64,000 nt of DNA from NCBI RefSeq assembly GCF_003020125.1, contig NZ_PYFW01000006.1, forward strand, positions 1-64,000, in the 5' to 3' direction. Shown piece after piece: positions 32,866 to 42,200 of the stretch. The DNA comes from Bradyrhizobium sp. MOS003 (GTDB lineage: Bacteria > Pseudomonadota > Alphaproteobacteria > Rhizobiales > Xanthobacteraceae). A program made the translations under genes and the position numbers. Below the pieces are notes generated by a model that worked only from the letters and a program-made list of their open reading frames with translations, did not search any database and was not told where the DNA came from. The first letter of the stretch is position 1. Each line of letters opens with the position of its first letter.

Positions 32866-34407
32866 ATGGACCAGGACGTCGCGGCGAAAGAGCAGCCCCG
32901 CTACATCAAGCTCAACGAGCGCGACAATGTCGCGATCGTGGTCAATGATTTCGGGCTTCCCGCTGGCTCGCGCTTTGCCAGCGGACTGACGCTGCGCGCC
33001 TTCGTGCCGCAGGGACACAAGACGGCGCTGGTCGACATCGCGGAAGGCGCGCCGATCATCCGCTATGGCGAGATCATCGGCTACGCGCTCTCCCCGATCC
33101 TGGCCGGCGAATGGGTCGACGAAGCCCGCATCCGCATGCCGGAGGCCCCCGACCTCGACAAGCTCGAGATCTCGACCGCGGTCCCCGCGCCGCTGCCGCC
33201 GCTCTCAGGCTTCACCTTCGAAGGCTTTCGCAATTCGGACGGCTCGGTCGGCACCAAGAACATCCTCGGTATCTCCTCCTCGGTGCAATGCGTCAAGGGC
33301 ACGATGGAATATGCGGTCAAGCGCATCCGCGCGGAGCTATTACCGAAGTACCCGAACGTCGACGACGTCGTACCGCTGACGCACGCCTATGGCTGCGGCG
33401 TCGCGATCAACGCGCCGGACGCTGTGGTGCCGATCCGCACGTTGCAGAACATCGCGCTCAATCCGAATTTCGGCGGCGAGATTCTGGTCATCAGCCTCGG
33501 ATGCGAAAAGCTCGCACCCGAGCGCCTGGTGCCGGAAGGCGTCAGCGACGCCATCGTGCGAATGCAGGACGAAGCCTTCGACGGCTTTGGCGCCATCGTC
33601 GATGCGATCATGACGCAGGCGGAAGCCCGCCTGAAAATCCTCAACAAGCGCACCCGCGAGACCTGCCCGGCCTCCGATCTCGTCATCGGCCTGCAATGCG
33701 GCGGCAGCGACGCTTTCTCGGGCGTCACCGCCAATCCCGCCGTCGGCTTTGCCGCCGACCTCCTGGTGCGCGCCGGCGCCACCGTGATGTTCTCGGAAGT
33801 GACCGAGGTGCGCGATGCGATCCAGCTGCTCACGCGCCGCGCCATCAACGAGGACGTCGGCCGCGCGCTGGTGCGCGAGATGGCCTGGTACGATTCTTAT
33901 CTGGCCCGCGGCGGCGCCGACCGCAGCGCCAACACCACGCCCGGCAACAAGAAGGGCGGCCTCGCCAACATCGTCGAGAAGTCGCTGGGCTCGATCGTCA
34001 AGTCCGGCTCGTCCGCGATCACCGGCGTGCTCGCGCCCGGCGAGAAGGCGACGCAAAAGGGCATGCTGTTCGCGGCAACGCCGGCCTCCGACTTCATCTG
34101 CGGTACGCTCCAGCTCGCCTCCGGCATGACGCTGCAAGTGTTCACCACCGGCCGCGGCACGCCCTACGGCCTTGCGGCCGCGCCCGTGATCAAGGTCGCG
34201 ACCCGCACCGAGCTCGCCCGCCGCTGGAAGGACCTGATCGACTTCGATGCCGGCCGCATCGCGACCGGCGAGAAGACCATCGAGGAGACCGGCTGGGACC
34301 TGTTCCGCCTCATCCTCGATGTCGCCTCCGGCCGGATCAAGCCATGGTCGGACCGCTGGGGCATCCACAACGATCTGACGCTGTTCAATCCGGCGCCGGT
34401 GACTTAG
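32866..34407 (+). CDS. garD: Galactarate dehydratase
   Basis: UxaA/GarD-family dehydratase turning meso-galactarate into 5-keto-4-deoxyglucarate (EC 4.2.1.42), so it feeds kdgD. The 513-residue product has the short N-terminal SAF-like part (IKLNERDNVAIVVNDFGLPA) and the large domain with FRNSDGSVGTKNILGISSSV, HAYGCG and LQCGGSDAFSGVTANPA, including the metal-ligand Cys residues of the family. The usual length is about 520. The ATG at 32866 has GGAGG 9 bases upstream; an earlier frame start runs through the preceding repeat. Last gene of the cluster. Confidence 0.92.
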   Translation: MDQDVAAKEQPRYIKLNERDNVAIVVNDFGLPAGSRFASGLTLRAFVPQGHKTALVDIAEGAPIIRYGEIIGYALSPILAGEWVDEARIRMPEAPDLDKLEISTAVPAPLPPLSGFTFEGFRNSDGSVGTKNILGISSSVQCVKGTMEYAVKRIRAELLPKYPNVDDVVPLTHAYGCGVAINAPDAVVPIRTLQNIALNPNFGGEILVISLGCEKLAPERLVPEGVSDAIVRMQDEAFDGFGAIVDAIMTQAEARLKILNKRTRETCPASDLVIGLQCGGSDAFSGVTANPAVGFAADLLVRAGATVMFSEVTEVRDAIQLLTRRAINEDVGRALVREMAWYDSYLARGGADRSANTTPGNKKGGLANIVEKSLGSIVKSGSSAITGVLAPGEKATQKGMLFAATPASDFICGTLQLASGMTLQVFTTGRGTPYGLAAAPVIKVATRTELARRWKDLIDFDAGRIATGEKTIEETGWDLFRLILDVASGRIKPWSDRWGIHNDLTLFNPAPVT

Positions 34408-34429
34408 CGAAACCGTCCGGAAACAGTCG

Positions 34430-34446
34430 TGACGAAGACTTCGTCA
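34430..34446. repeat. 17-bp perfect palindrome downstream of garD
   Basis: TGACGAAGACTTCGTCA (17 bases, one central unpaired base) 22 bases after the garD stop. It could be a weak terminator hairpin or a regulator site for the small gene downstream. There is no T-run. Confidence 0.35.
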
Positions 34447-34577
34447 TCGTTTCGTGCTGTCGCATCACGCAATCAATCGGTTCGTTTGCGGACACACGAA
34501 TGTCCATATACGAGCGAACCTGCTGCTCCACGATCACGACCAAACCTCCGATTGACATCTTCAACGGAGATTTTCCA

Positions 34578-34847
34578 ATGCGCGTTCTCACAATGATTGC
34601 CGTCACCAGCGCCGTGATTGCGGGCTCGACCGGTGCTTTCGCCAGTGAACTACCCACTTACGAAGTGAAGTCATTGCCGATCTCGGCGACACAGGTGCAG
34701 GTGCTCGGCGGCGCCGGTGTCGAGGAGCAGTCGAGCGCGCCCTCGATGATCGTCGCCGGCATGCCCGCCTCGCCCGCGCAGGTTTCGGTGCTGTCGCCGC
34801 GCGTAAAGCGGCTCGCGAGCGCCGGTTCGGGCAGCGAATCGCACTGA
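34578..34847 (+). CDS. Small exported protein of unknown function
   Basis: An 89-residue product: MRVLTMIAVTSAVIAGSTG plus AFASE form a clear signal peptide, leaving about 65 residues with many Ser, Val and Pro and no Cys. The ATG follows ACGGAGA at 8-base spacing. There is no recognised domain and the remainder is polar, so it is probably a small periplasmic protein. It has good ribosome binding and its own 170-base upstream region, so I believe the gene is real even though it lies in a frame continuous with an overlapping shadow ORF of garD. Confidence 0.62.
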   Translation: MRVLTMIAVTSAVIAGSTGAFASELPTYEVKSLPISATQVQVLGGAGVEEQSSAPSMIVAGMPASPAQVSVLSPRVKRLASAGSGSESH

Positions 34848-34866
34848 GCCCTTTCGCATCGCTTGT

Positions 34867-34891
34867 GGCGCCTGCATCTGATGCGGGCGCC
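34867..34891. terminator. Hairpin between convergent genes
   Basis: GGCGCC-T-GCATC / GATGC-G-GGCGCC forms an 11-bp stem with one mismatch between the small exported protein gene and the convergent gene ending at 34901. Neither side has a good T-run, so termination is only likely by position. Confidence 0.4.
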
Positions 34892-34900
34892 GTCAGCGTT

Positions 34901-35272
34901 TCAGGTCATGCTGCCCGGCATGAAGCAACGCACCCGCGGGTGGCCGTCGATATAGTGCTTCCACACCATGGTGCGGCCGATCTTGTTCGGCTCGGTGATG
35001 ACGGCACCGTCGGGCACCACGACCCACTCATTGTCGAGATGCACGCGGTAGCGCCCCTGGCTGGACTCCCAATCGACGTCGGCGACGACATAGCCGTCCG
35101 CATCCGAGCAGCATTGCCCGTATTCGCTGTGGAGGCTCTCGAACCAGGGCTTTAACGGCGAGTTGGCGTAGCGTCCGTCATCACGCGCCAGCGCCGATGT
35201 CGTCACGAACGCGGCGAGACCCAGTAACGGCGCCGCGTACAATCTTGAAGGTCGCGATCTTGGAAGTCGCAT
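34901..35272 (-). CDS. Conserved exported hypothetical protein with CC motif
   Basis: A 123-residue protein with a signal peptide (MRLPRSRPSRLYAAPLLGLA to TSALA). The mature part begins DDGRYANSPLKPWFESLHS, then QCCSDADGYVVADVDWE, a double-Cys motif, and ends TMVWKHYIDGHPRVRCFMPG with a third Cys. I recall this family as common and multicopy in Bradyrhizobium, without known function. The Cys pattern suggests a disulfide-stabilised periplasmic protein. The ATG at 35272 is chosen to begin the signal peptide; 13 residues upstream in frame look spurious. Confidence 0.78.
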   Translation of the reverse strand: MRLPRSRPSRLYAAPLLGLAAFVTTSALARDDGRYANSPLKPWFESLHSEYGQCCSDADGYVVADVDWESSQGRYRVHLDNEWVVVPDGAVITEPNKIGRTMVWKHYIDGHPRVRCFMPGSMT

Positions 35273-35554
35273 ATCGTCTCCGCGGGTCGACATGATTGCC
35301 GCGCGGGACAATGCGCACTGCCCGCCTTCCGCAACTTTCGCGAAAGGCGCGGAGGCAGCGACTCATTCCCCCAGCAGCTCTGCGGATAGCTATGCAAATC
35401 CGGCGCCAGCGTGCATTCCGGGCAACTACTGGAGCCCGTCCGCGGCGCATTGGTCTTTCGGCGGAGATGGCCGGCGCCGACGTTCCGCCTTCCCGAGGAT
35501 GACGATGCGTGAAGCTACGGCCGATCAGGCGGCCAAGTTGATCGGCAGAGGCCC

Positions 35555-36151
35555 TTACTGCTTGGGCGCCGGCGCCATCATCATGCCGCCGCCCTTCTTC
35601 GCCGCGGGTGCCGGCGGCTTGGTGGCCGGGGCCTGCGCGGGCAAGTATTTCGCGACGATGGCGGGATCGACCTGGGCGATGTTGGTGTCGGGCAGGCGCG
35701 TCCAGGTCTCGTCCTTGCCGAGCAGCGAGATGCCGAGATAGCCGCGCAGGGTCAAGGTCTGGCCGTCAGGACTGACCTTCATGTTGGCCTTCCAGATCTG
35801 GCCGTCGCGCGGATTGAGAACGTTGCCGCCTTCGTACTTCAATCCCTCGCGCTTCATGTTGCGGACGAAGGAGATGCCGAGCACCGGCGCGTTCTTGCGA
35901 TCGTCGGTGCACTTGGCGCAGATCTCGTTCGGATCGTCGCCGGGCCTCGGAAAGGTCTTTGCAATCACGCCTTCGAAGATGCCGTTGTGGTCGATGAAGA
36001 GAAACCATCCGACCGTCTTCCCGTCTTCGACCTTCTGCCAGAGGCCCGCCGCGGTGGGCTCGGCGGTTTGCGCCGCAGACGGCGTCACCATCGCGAGCGA
36101 CAATGCAAGCGCGAGAAAGGGAAGCAGCCGAGAGCTGGAAAAATTCCGCAT
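35555..36151 (-). CDS. DUF2147 family exported protein
   Basis: A 198-residue protein with a signal peptide (MRNFSSSRLLPFLALALSLA to PSAAQ) and a DUF2147 beta-barrel domain: TAAGLWQKVEDGKTVGWFLF, GVIAKTFPRPGDDP, ICAKCTDDRKNAPVLGI, then GQIWKANMKVSPDGQTLTLR. It has a Pro/Ala/Lys-rich, Gly-Met tail of about 30 residues that is not part of the family. DUF2147 proteins have no established function; some are linked to envelope stress. Monocistronic as far as I can see. Confidence 0.88.
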   Translation of the reverse strand: MRNFSSSRLLPFLALALSLAMVTPSAAQTAEPTAAGLWQKVEDGKTVGWFLFIDHNGIFEGVIAKTFPRPGDDPNEICAKCTDDRKNAPVLGISFVRNMKREGLKYEGGNVLNPRDGQIWKANMKVSPDGQTLTLRGYLGISLLGKDETWTRLPDTNIAQVDPAIVAKYLPAQAPATKPPAPAAKKGGGMMMAPAPKQ

Positions 36152-36257
36152 TAGATCACCTTGTTATTCCACGACCGGAATGGCCGCAGACTACGGCGAT
36201 TTCGCGAACGGTTCCAGCACCAGAAACATGGGGCATTGCCCTCACGGCGCGCCGCCG

Positions 36258-37286
36258 TCAGTTGACACCGAGCTTCTTTTGCAGGCTGGAGGACGAGGTC
36301 GTGTACTGGAACACGAGCCGCTTCTCCGGATAGACGTAGCGATGGGCTTTTTGCGACATCAGCGCGCCCTCGTGGAAGCCGCACAGGATCAGCTTGATCT
36401 TTCCGGGATAGGTGTTGATGTCGCCGATCGCGAAGATGCCGGGAACATTGGTCTCGAACGCGGACGTCTCGACCGGCACCAGATTGTTCTCCAGCGCAAT
36501 GCCCCAATTGGCGACCGGACCAAGCTTCATGGTCAGCCCGAAGAACGGCAGCATGGTATCGCAGGCAATGTCCGTCACGCTGTTGTCGTTGCCCTTGATG
36601 GTGGCACCGGTGAGCTTGCCTTCGGCGCCGGAGAGCGCGGTGACCTGGCCGAGCCGGAGATCCATCTTGCCACCGGCAACCAGCGCGCGCATCTGCTCGA
36701 CGCTGTGGGGCGCCGCGCGAAACTCGTCGCGCCGGTGCAACAGCGTAATGCGCTTCGCGATCGGATGCAGGTTGAGCGTCCAGTCGAGCGCGGAATCGCC
36801 GCCGCCGACGACCAGCACGTTCTTGTCGCGGAACGCCTCCATCTTGCGCACGGCGTAATGGACCGAAGTGCCTTCATAGGCCTCGATGCCCGGCACCGGC
36901 GGACGCTTGGGCTGGAACGAGCCGCCGCCGGCCGCGATCACCAGCACCTTGCATTCGAACACCTTGCCCGCATCGGTCGTGCAGCGAAACAGGGGATCGC
37001 CGATCTTCTCGACCGTCTCGATCATCTCGCCGAGATGGAAGGTCGGATGGAACGGCTTGATCTGCTCCATCAGCGCGTCGGTGAGGCCCTGCCCCGAAAC
37101 CTGAGGAATGCCGGGAATGTCGTAGATCGGCTTTTCCGGATAGAGCTCGGCGCACTGCCCGCCGACCTTGTCGAGGATGTCGACGAAATGCGTCTTCATG
37201 TCGAGAAGGCCAAGCTCGAAAGCGGCGAACAGACCGCAGGGGCCGGCGCCAATAATCAGCACATCGGTTTTGATCACATCGCTCAT
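36258..37286 (-). CDS. Ferredoxin-NADP+ reductase, thioredoxin-reductase-like type
   Basis: A 342-residue flavoprotein that passes electrons between NADPH and ferredoxin (EC 1.18.1.2). FAD motif VLIIGAGPCGLFAAFELG, NADP motif VLVVGGGDSALDWTLNL, and the FAD C-terminal NVPGIFAIGDINTYPGKIKL. It lacks the CxxC redox pair of thioredoxin reductase and has the C-terminal extension (HRYVYPEKRLVFQYTTSSSS) of the FNRs described from Rhodopseudomonas, Bacillus and Chlorobium. A [2Fe-2S] ferredoxin gene lies 740 bases away and may be a partner. Divergent from the thioesterase gene. Confidence 0.92.
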   Translation of the reverse strand: MSDVIKTDVLIIGAGPCGLFAAFELGLLDMKTHFVDILDKVGGQCAELYPEKPIYDIPGIPQVSGQGLTDALMEQIKPFHPTFHLGEMIETVEKIGDPLFRCTTDAGKVFECKVLVIAAGGGSFQPKRPPVPGIEAYEGTSVHYAVRKMEAFRDKNVLVVGGGDSALDWTLNLHPIAKRITLLHRRDEFRAAPHSVEQMRALVAGGKMDLRLGQVTALSGAEGKLTGATIKGNDNSVTDIACDTMLPFFGLTMKLGPVANWGIALENNLVPVETSAFETNVPGIFAIGDINTYPGKIKLILCGFHEGALMSQKAHRYVYPEKRLVFQYTTSSSSLQKKLGVN

Positions 37287-37468
37287 GTCGTCTCTTTATC
37301 GGTCGTTATCGGTTGGACGGCGCCCCGCGGGCAGAGGTGACCCTGCCTGTCTAGCCAACGGGGATGGATCAGGGAAGGCATAAAAGCGGGAGCGCCCCGC
37401 AGCCGCGCCCACTTGCCGGGTCAGAATAACTGGGCTGTAACGAGCAAGGATATGACGGAGATCAATCG

Positions 37469-37936
37469 GTGAACGCACCAAGCCGCCTCGATACGACGCC
37501 GCGCCTGGAGGACTATCCCTTCCGCCTCAGCGACAACGTCCGCTTCGGCGATCTCGATCCGAACCATCACGTCAACAACGCGGTCTACGCCACCTATTTC
37601 GAGACCGGCCGCGTCACGCTGATGAAGCTGCCCGAGTACGGACTGACGCCGCCAGGGCTCGCCTGGATCATGGTGCGGCTCGACATCCATTTCCGCGCCG
37701 AGCTGCACTGGCCGAACACGATCGAACTCGGCCTCGGGGTGGTGAAGCTCGGACGGACGTCGGTGACCTTCGAGCAGGTCGTGTTCTCGCAAGGAAAGTG
37801 CATCGCCTCGGCGATGTCGGTCGGCGTCATGCTCGACGAGGCGACGCGGCGGCCAGCACCGCTCAGCGCGGAGATCGTCGAGAAGCTCAGACCCTGGCAC
37901 AAGCGCGGCGTCGAGGTCGCGACGCCGAACATCTAA
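37469..37936 (+). CDS. Acyl-CoA thioesterase, hotdog fold
   Basis: A 155-residue 4-hydroxybenzoyl-CoA thioesterase/YbgC-like protein. VRFGDLDPNHHVNNAVYATY carries the active-site Asp and the family's D-x-N-H-x-N-N signature, followed by FETGRVTL. Substrates of this branch are short or aromatic acyl-CoAs; nothing nearby narrows it. GTG start at 37469: GGAG lies 7 bases before it, and the only nearby ATG (37452) runs into a stop within six codons. Confidence 0.9.
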   Translation: MNAPSRLDTTPRLEDYPFRLSDNVRFGDLDPNHHVNNAVYATYFETGRVTLMKLPEYGLTPPGLAWIMVRLDIHFRAELHWPNTIELGLGVVKLGRTSVTFEQVVFSQGKCIASAMSVGVMLDEATRRPAPLSAEIVEKLRPWHKRGVEVATPNI

Positions 37937-37964
37937 TTCAGTCCAGAAGAGGCAAGTCTGCGAC

Positions 37965-38036
37965 GATCAGACCTGCAAGGGATCAAGCTTGCAAGATCAG
38001 GCTTGCAAGGATCAGGCTTGCAAGGATCAGGCTTGG
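37965..38036. repeat. Short tandem repeat, 15-bp unit, about five copies
   Basis: GATCAGGCTTGCAAG repeated head to tail, two exact copies at 37995-38009 and 38010-38024 flanked by variants at 37965, 37981 and 38025. The last unit runs into the 3' end of the ferredoxin gene and provides its stop codon. No spacers, so not a CRISPR. Probably a slippage-prone microsatellite. Confidence 0.8.
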
Positions 38037-38347
38037 CGTTCCGGCGTCGCCACGACGAGACCGTCGAGCTCGTCGGAGACCTTGATCTGGCAGGACAGGC
38101 GCGAGTTCGGGCGCACGTCGAAGCCGAAGTCGAGCATGTCCTCTTCCATCGGCGTCGGGCTGCCGACCTTCTCGCGCCAGGCTTCGTCGACATAGACGTG
38201 GCAGGTTGCGCAGGCGCAGGCGCCGCCGCATTCGGCCTCGATGCCGGGAATGCTGTTGCGGATCGCGGCTTCCATCACGGTTGCGCCGTTCTCGACTTCT
38301 ACCGTGCGGGTTTCGCCCTTGTGGTCGACAAAGTGAATCTTGGCCAT
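38027..38347 (-). CDS. [2Fe-2S] ferredoxin, adrenodoxin/FdxB type
   Basis: A 106-residue electron carrier. The cluster ligands are in IEAECGGACACATCHVYV (C-x5-C-x2-C) plus the distal Cys in RLSCQI. MAKIHFVDHKGETRTVEVEN is the typical start, and PTPMEEDMLDFGFDVRPNSR matches the ISC/adrenodoxin class. Such ferredoxins feed P450s, hydroxylases or Fe-S assembly; the nearby ferredoxin reductase is a natural donor, but they are not in one operon. The start is at 38347; the longer frame is spurious. The C-terminal PERQA and the stop lie in the tandem repeat. Confidence 0.93.
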   Translation of the reverse strand: MAKIHFVDHKGETRTVEVENGATVMEAAIRNSIPGIEAECGGACACATCHVYVDEAWREKVGSPTPMEEDMLDFGFDVRPNSRLSCQIKVSDELDGLVVATPERQA

Positions 38348-38511
38348 GTGTGCTCGTGCTGCCGCGGTGCTGGGAATGAAGGAGGGTCCGGGCTGTCCTA
38401 TAACGGGTCGATCAGGCCGGCGCCATAGGGTTTTAAGGCGAACTGAATCCCGCTTTGCGGGAAGAAAACGCGTCAAAACAAGACGCTACGGTCCGGCTCG
38501 GCAGCGCGGCC

Positions 38512-38952
38512 TCAGGCCTTCAGGATCGCCTCGATGGCGGCGCGGGCCTCGGTCACCGCCTCTTTCAACGCGGCGAAGGCGTGGCGCTGGTCATGGCCGG
38601 TCTGGATCGCGATCTCCAGGCTTGCGGCGGCATCCGCCACCGCGAAAGCGCCGATCCCGCGGGCCGAGCCCTTGAGCTTGTGGGCCAGTGCGCCCGCCTC
38701 GGCCGGCACCGCCGCCATCGTTGCTACCAGGCGGACCGCCTGCTCGGCAAACATGGCCAGCACTTCCTGTTCCAGCTCGGCGTCGCCGAGCGTCATTCGG
38801 AAGAGATGGTCGAGGTCGAGCGGGCTGTCGATGGGCGCAAGCGGGGGCGAGGGCATCCAGTCCATCCGTTGCAGTTCAGGCGTCATGGCGCAGGCCCCGG
38901 CATCGCGCGACGGTTCCGCCGGTTCGGCGGTAAGTTCGCCCCACCCAAGCAT
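38512..38952 (-). CDS. Hpt (histidine phosphotransfer) domain protein
   Basis: A single-domain phosphorelay protein of up to 146 residues. The phosphorylated His is in ALAHKLKGSARGIGAF, the classic Hpt motif H-x-L-K-G-S, flanked by LGDAELEQEVLAMFAEQ and AAASLEIAIQTG. It has no kinase or receiver domain of its own, so it would shuttle phosphate between a hybrid kinase and a response regulator. The start is uncertain: ATG 38952 (MLGWGELTAE) or ATG 38886 (MTPELQRMDW). Divergent from the giant coiled-coil gene, with CtrA-like sites between them, which hints at a cell-cycle link. Confidence 0.87.
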   Translation of the reverse strand: MLGWGELTAEPAEPSRDAGACAMTPELQRMDWMPSPPLAPIDSPLDLDHLFRMTLGDAELEQEVLAMFAEQAVRLVATMAAVPAEAGALAHKLKGSARGIGAFAVADAAASLEIAIQTGHDQRHAFAALKEAVTEARAAIEAILKA

Positions 38953-39080
38953 GGAAATGGTTAACGAAATGTTTGGGGTCCCAAACGCAAATCTGCCGGT
39001 TTATTGACGAAAAGTTGCCGCAATCGGCCGAGTCCGGTGGAGAATTGCATTTATTGCTAAGGCGTTACGGCGCGATCCTG

Positions 39081-39105
39081 TTAACGATGATTAAGATTGT
39101 CTTAA
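39081..39105. promoter_or_regulatory. Candidate CtrA site(s) upstream of the giant coiled-coil gene
   Basis: TTAA at 39091-39094 and 39102-39105 are exactly 7 bases apart (TTAA-N7-TTAA), and a third TTAA at 39081-39084 lies 6 bases before the first. The near-palindrome GATTAAGATTGTCTTAATC holds the main site. The expected final C of the consensus is a T. It lies in the 331-base divergent gap between hpt and the giant gene, about 180 bases before the latter. Confidence 0.45.
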
Positions 39106-39283
39106 TCGCAGGCATTTCATTCGCGACGCTCTGCCAATAGGATGTTTCGGAAATTGGCGGACAAGCCGTCCGGGTGGGGACGGCTCGGAGACCCGCGCAA
39201 GCGGCATGATCCGGTCTGTGGGCTTGCGCAGCGCGCAGGGCTCGCGGGGGGACGCGTACAAGTAACGAGGGCTCGGACTGAAC

Positions 39284-42200
39284 ATGGCGAACACTCCGAA
39301 AAAGGTCAAAGACCCCACAGAAGTTGCGCTTTCTGCGATCCAGGAAGCCTTGAACATCAGCGACACGGCTGCCGACACCAGCCGCAACGCCGCGATGCGT
39401 AACGAAACCGCGCCTTCGATGGCGCCGCCGCCCCCGATCTTCGACGAGCCGAGCTTCGAGCCGCGTCCTGCCGCCAACGAACGGGCAAATGTGTTCGACC
39501 CGGTCGAAGAGCCGCGCGCTTCGCGCCGCGCCGCCAATGACGACCGCGAGACCATCGGCCAGTTGCTCCAGGCGTTGCAGACGGGTCGCCCTGCCCGCAG
39601 CATCTACACCGGCGCGACGATCTTCACCGTCATCTGGCTCGCGGCTTGTGCCGCGCTGACCGTCGGCTTCCTGCCCTCGATCCAGGCCGCCATGGGCCAG
39701 AGCGGCGGCGTGCTGGCCATCGCCGGCCTCGTCACCATGTTCTTCGCGCCCATCATGCTGTTCTACTTCCTGGCGAGCCTGGTCTGGCGCGGCCAGCAGA
39801 TGAGCTCGGTCGCGCAGGCGATGGCCCAGGTCGCGATCCGCTTCTCCGAGCCTGAAGGCTCGGCCTCCGATTCCATGGTCACGGTCGGCCAGGCCATCCG
39901 CCGCGAGGTCGCGGCGATGGGCGACGGCATCGAGCGCGCCATCGCGCGCGCCGGCGAACTCGAGACGCTGGTCGCCAACGAGGTCGCCGCGCTCGAACGC
40001 GCCTATTCCGACAACGAGGTGCGCATCCGCGCCCTGCTGCAGGACATCGCCCATCAGCGCGACAATCTGGTCGGCCAGGCCGAGCAGGTCCGCAGCGCCA
40101 TCTCCGGCGTGCAGATCGATCTGCGCCACGACATCGCGCTGATCTCGGATGCGATCGCCTCGCGCGTCGACGAAGTCGCCAAGTCCATCACCGGCGCGCT
40201 GGAAGAGCGTGGCGCCCACATCACCGGCGCGCTGAGCAATGCCGGCGACAACATGATCCTGGCGCTCGGCGAGCGCGGCGGCGACCTGCTCGACCGTCTC
40301 GAGGAAGCCAGCAACGAGACCACGCGCGCCGTGCTCGACGCCAGCGAGCGGCTGACCACCAGCCTCAACTTCAAGACCGGCCACGTCCACGACGAGTTCG
40401 TCGACCTCGCCGACCGCGTCCACGAGATGCTCAACGAGCGCATCGACCGCATCACCGGCGAGTTCGAGCAGCGCTCCGCCGCGATCGTCGACGGCATCTC
40501 CGAGCGCACCGAGCAGGTGCACGACAGCCTGAAGAATTCCTCGGACTCGCTGCTGCTCGAGCTCGAGCTGCGCTCCAACGACCTCTCCGCCAAGATCGAC
40601 GACGCCGGCAACCGCCTCGCCGGCCAGATCCTGACGAGCGGCGACAAGGCGAGCGAGGCGCTCGACGCCACCGTCAACACCCTCGTCGCCAAGGTCGTCA
40701 GCCAGACCGAGACCGCACACGATTCGCTGTCGCTGCAGATGAGCGCCTTCGACGAGCTGGTGCGGAACCAGGGCACCGAGCTGGTCGAGAAGTTCGCCCG
40801 CGACAGCGGTACGCTGGGCGCCCTGATCACGCGCCACATCTCCGAGTTCGACCGCACCGTGAAGACCTTCGGCGGCGAGATCGTCGAGCGCATGGGCCAG
40901 CGCACGCAGGACATCCACGACTCGCTGAAGACCTATGTCGACAATTTCGACACCCGCTTCACCGCCAACGGCGGCGAGATCACCGCCATTCTCGACCAGC
41001 GCCTGGTGCAGTTCGAGACCACGATCGGCGAACGCGTCAGCAATTTCGACACCTCGCTGAACGGCAAGATCGCCAGCCTCGACGGCACGATCGATGGCCA
41101 CATCAAGACCTTCGACGAACAGCTCGTCGGCCGCGTCGCCGCGCTGGAACAGTCGTTCGACACCCGCGCGAAGTCGGTCACCGAGACCATCGACGGGCGC
41201 ATCAACACGCTCGCGACCTCGCTGACGGACGGTGCCGCGCAGGCGATCCAGTCGATCGACTCCCGTCTCACCCACCTCACGACGTCGCTGACCGGCGGTG
41301 CATCGCAGGCCATCGAAACCATCGATGCGCGCCTCAATAACCTCACGAGTTCGCTGACCGACGGCGCCTCGCAGGCCATCCAGTCGATCGATACGCGGCT
41401 GACCCACCTCACCACGACGCTCACCGGCGGCGCGACACAGGCGCTCGAATCCATCGACTCCCGTCTCACCTACCTGACCACCGCGGTCACGAACGGCGCC
41501 TCGCAGGCGGTGCAGTCGATCGACACCCGCCTGACGCTGCTGACCTCCACCCTCACGGACGGCACCGCGCAGGCGATCGAGGCGGTCGACCGTCGTATCA
41601 CCGGCGTCACCGAGATCATCGACGGCCGCAGCACGCACCTGACCGACACGGTCACGGCGCGCTTCCAGGAGATCCATCAGGTCATCGAGACCAGGGTCGG
41701 CTCGGTCGCGAGCGACATCGACGTGCGCGTGGCGCAGTTCGAGGACCTGCTCGGCTCGCGCGTCGAGGCCGTCGCCGGCCGCATCGAAAGCAGCGGCCGC
41801 CAGGCCAGCGAGGATATGATGTCCCGCGCCGAGATGATCTCGACGGCGATCCGCTCGCATGTCGAGGATGCCGAGCGCTCGCTCACCAACCTCGTCGTCA
41901 ACACCAGCGAGACGATCCAGACCGGTGCGCGCACTGCCCAGCAGTCGATGATGACGGTCTCCTCCGACGTCAACGCCCAGCTCAAGATGACCTCCGCCGA
42001 AGTCGAGCAGGCGCTGACCGCGGTCGGCACCGGTGCGGCAAACTCGATCCTGACCAGTGCCCGCGAAGCGCAGTCGACCCTGGTCACGGCTTCGGGCGAG
42101 GCCTCGAACCAGATCAAGGGGCTCGCCGCCGACGTCGAGCGCACGCTGTCCGCAGCCGGTTCGGCGACGGCAGCCTCGATCCTGGCCGGCGCCCGCGAGG

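Noticed and set aside
35292..35741. A 149-codon plus-strand ORF
   Set aside because: It runs into the DUF2147 gene in antisense, and its upstream half has no coding character; both flanking genes are well supported on the minus strand.
37965..38036. Possible small CRISPR array
   Set aside because: Units are 15 bp, directly adjacent without spacers, and there is no cas gene in the window.
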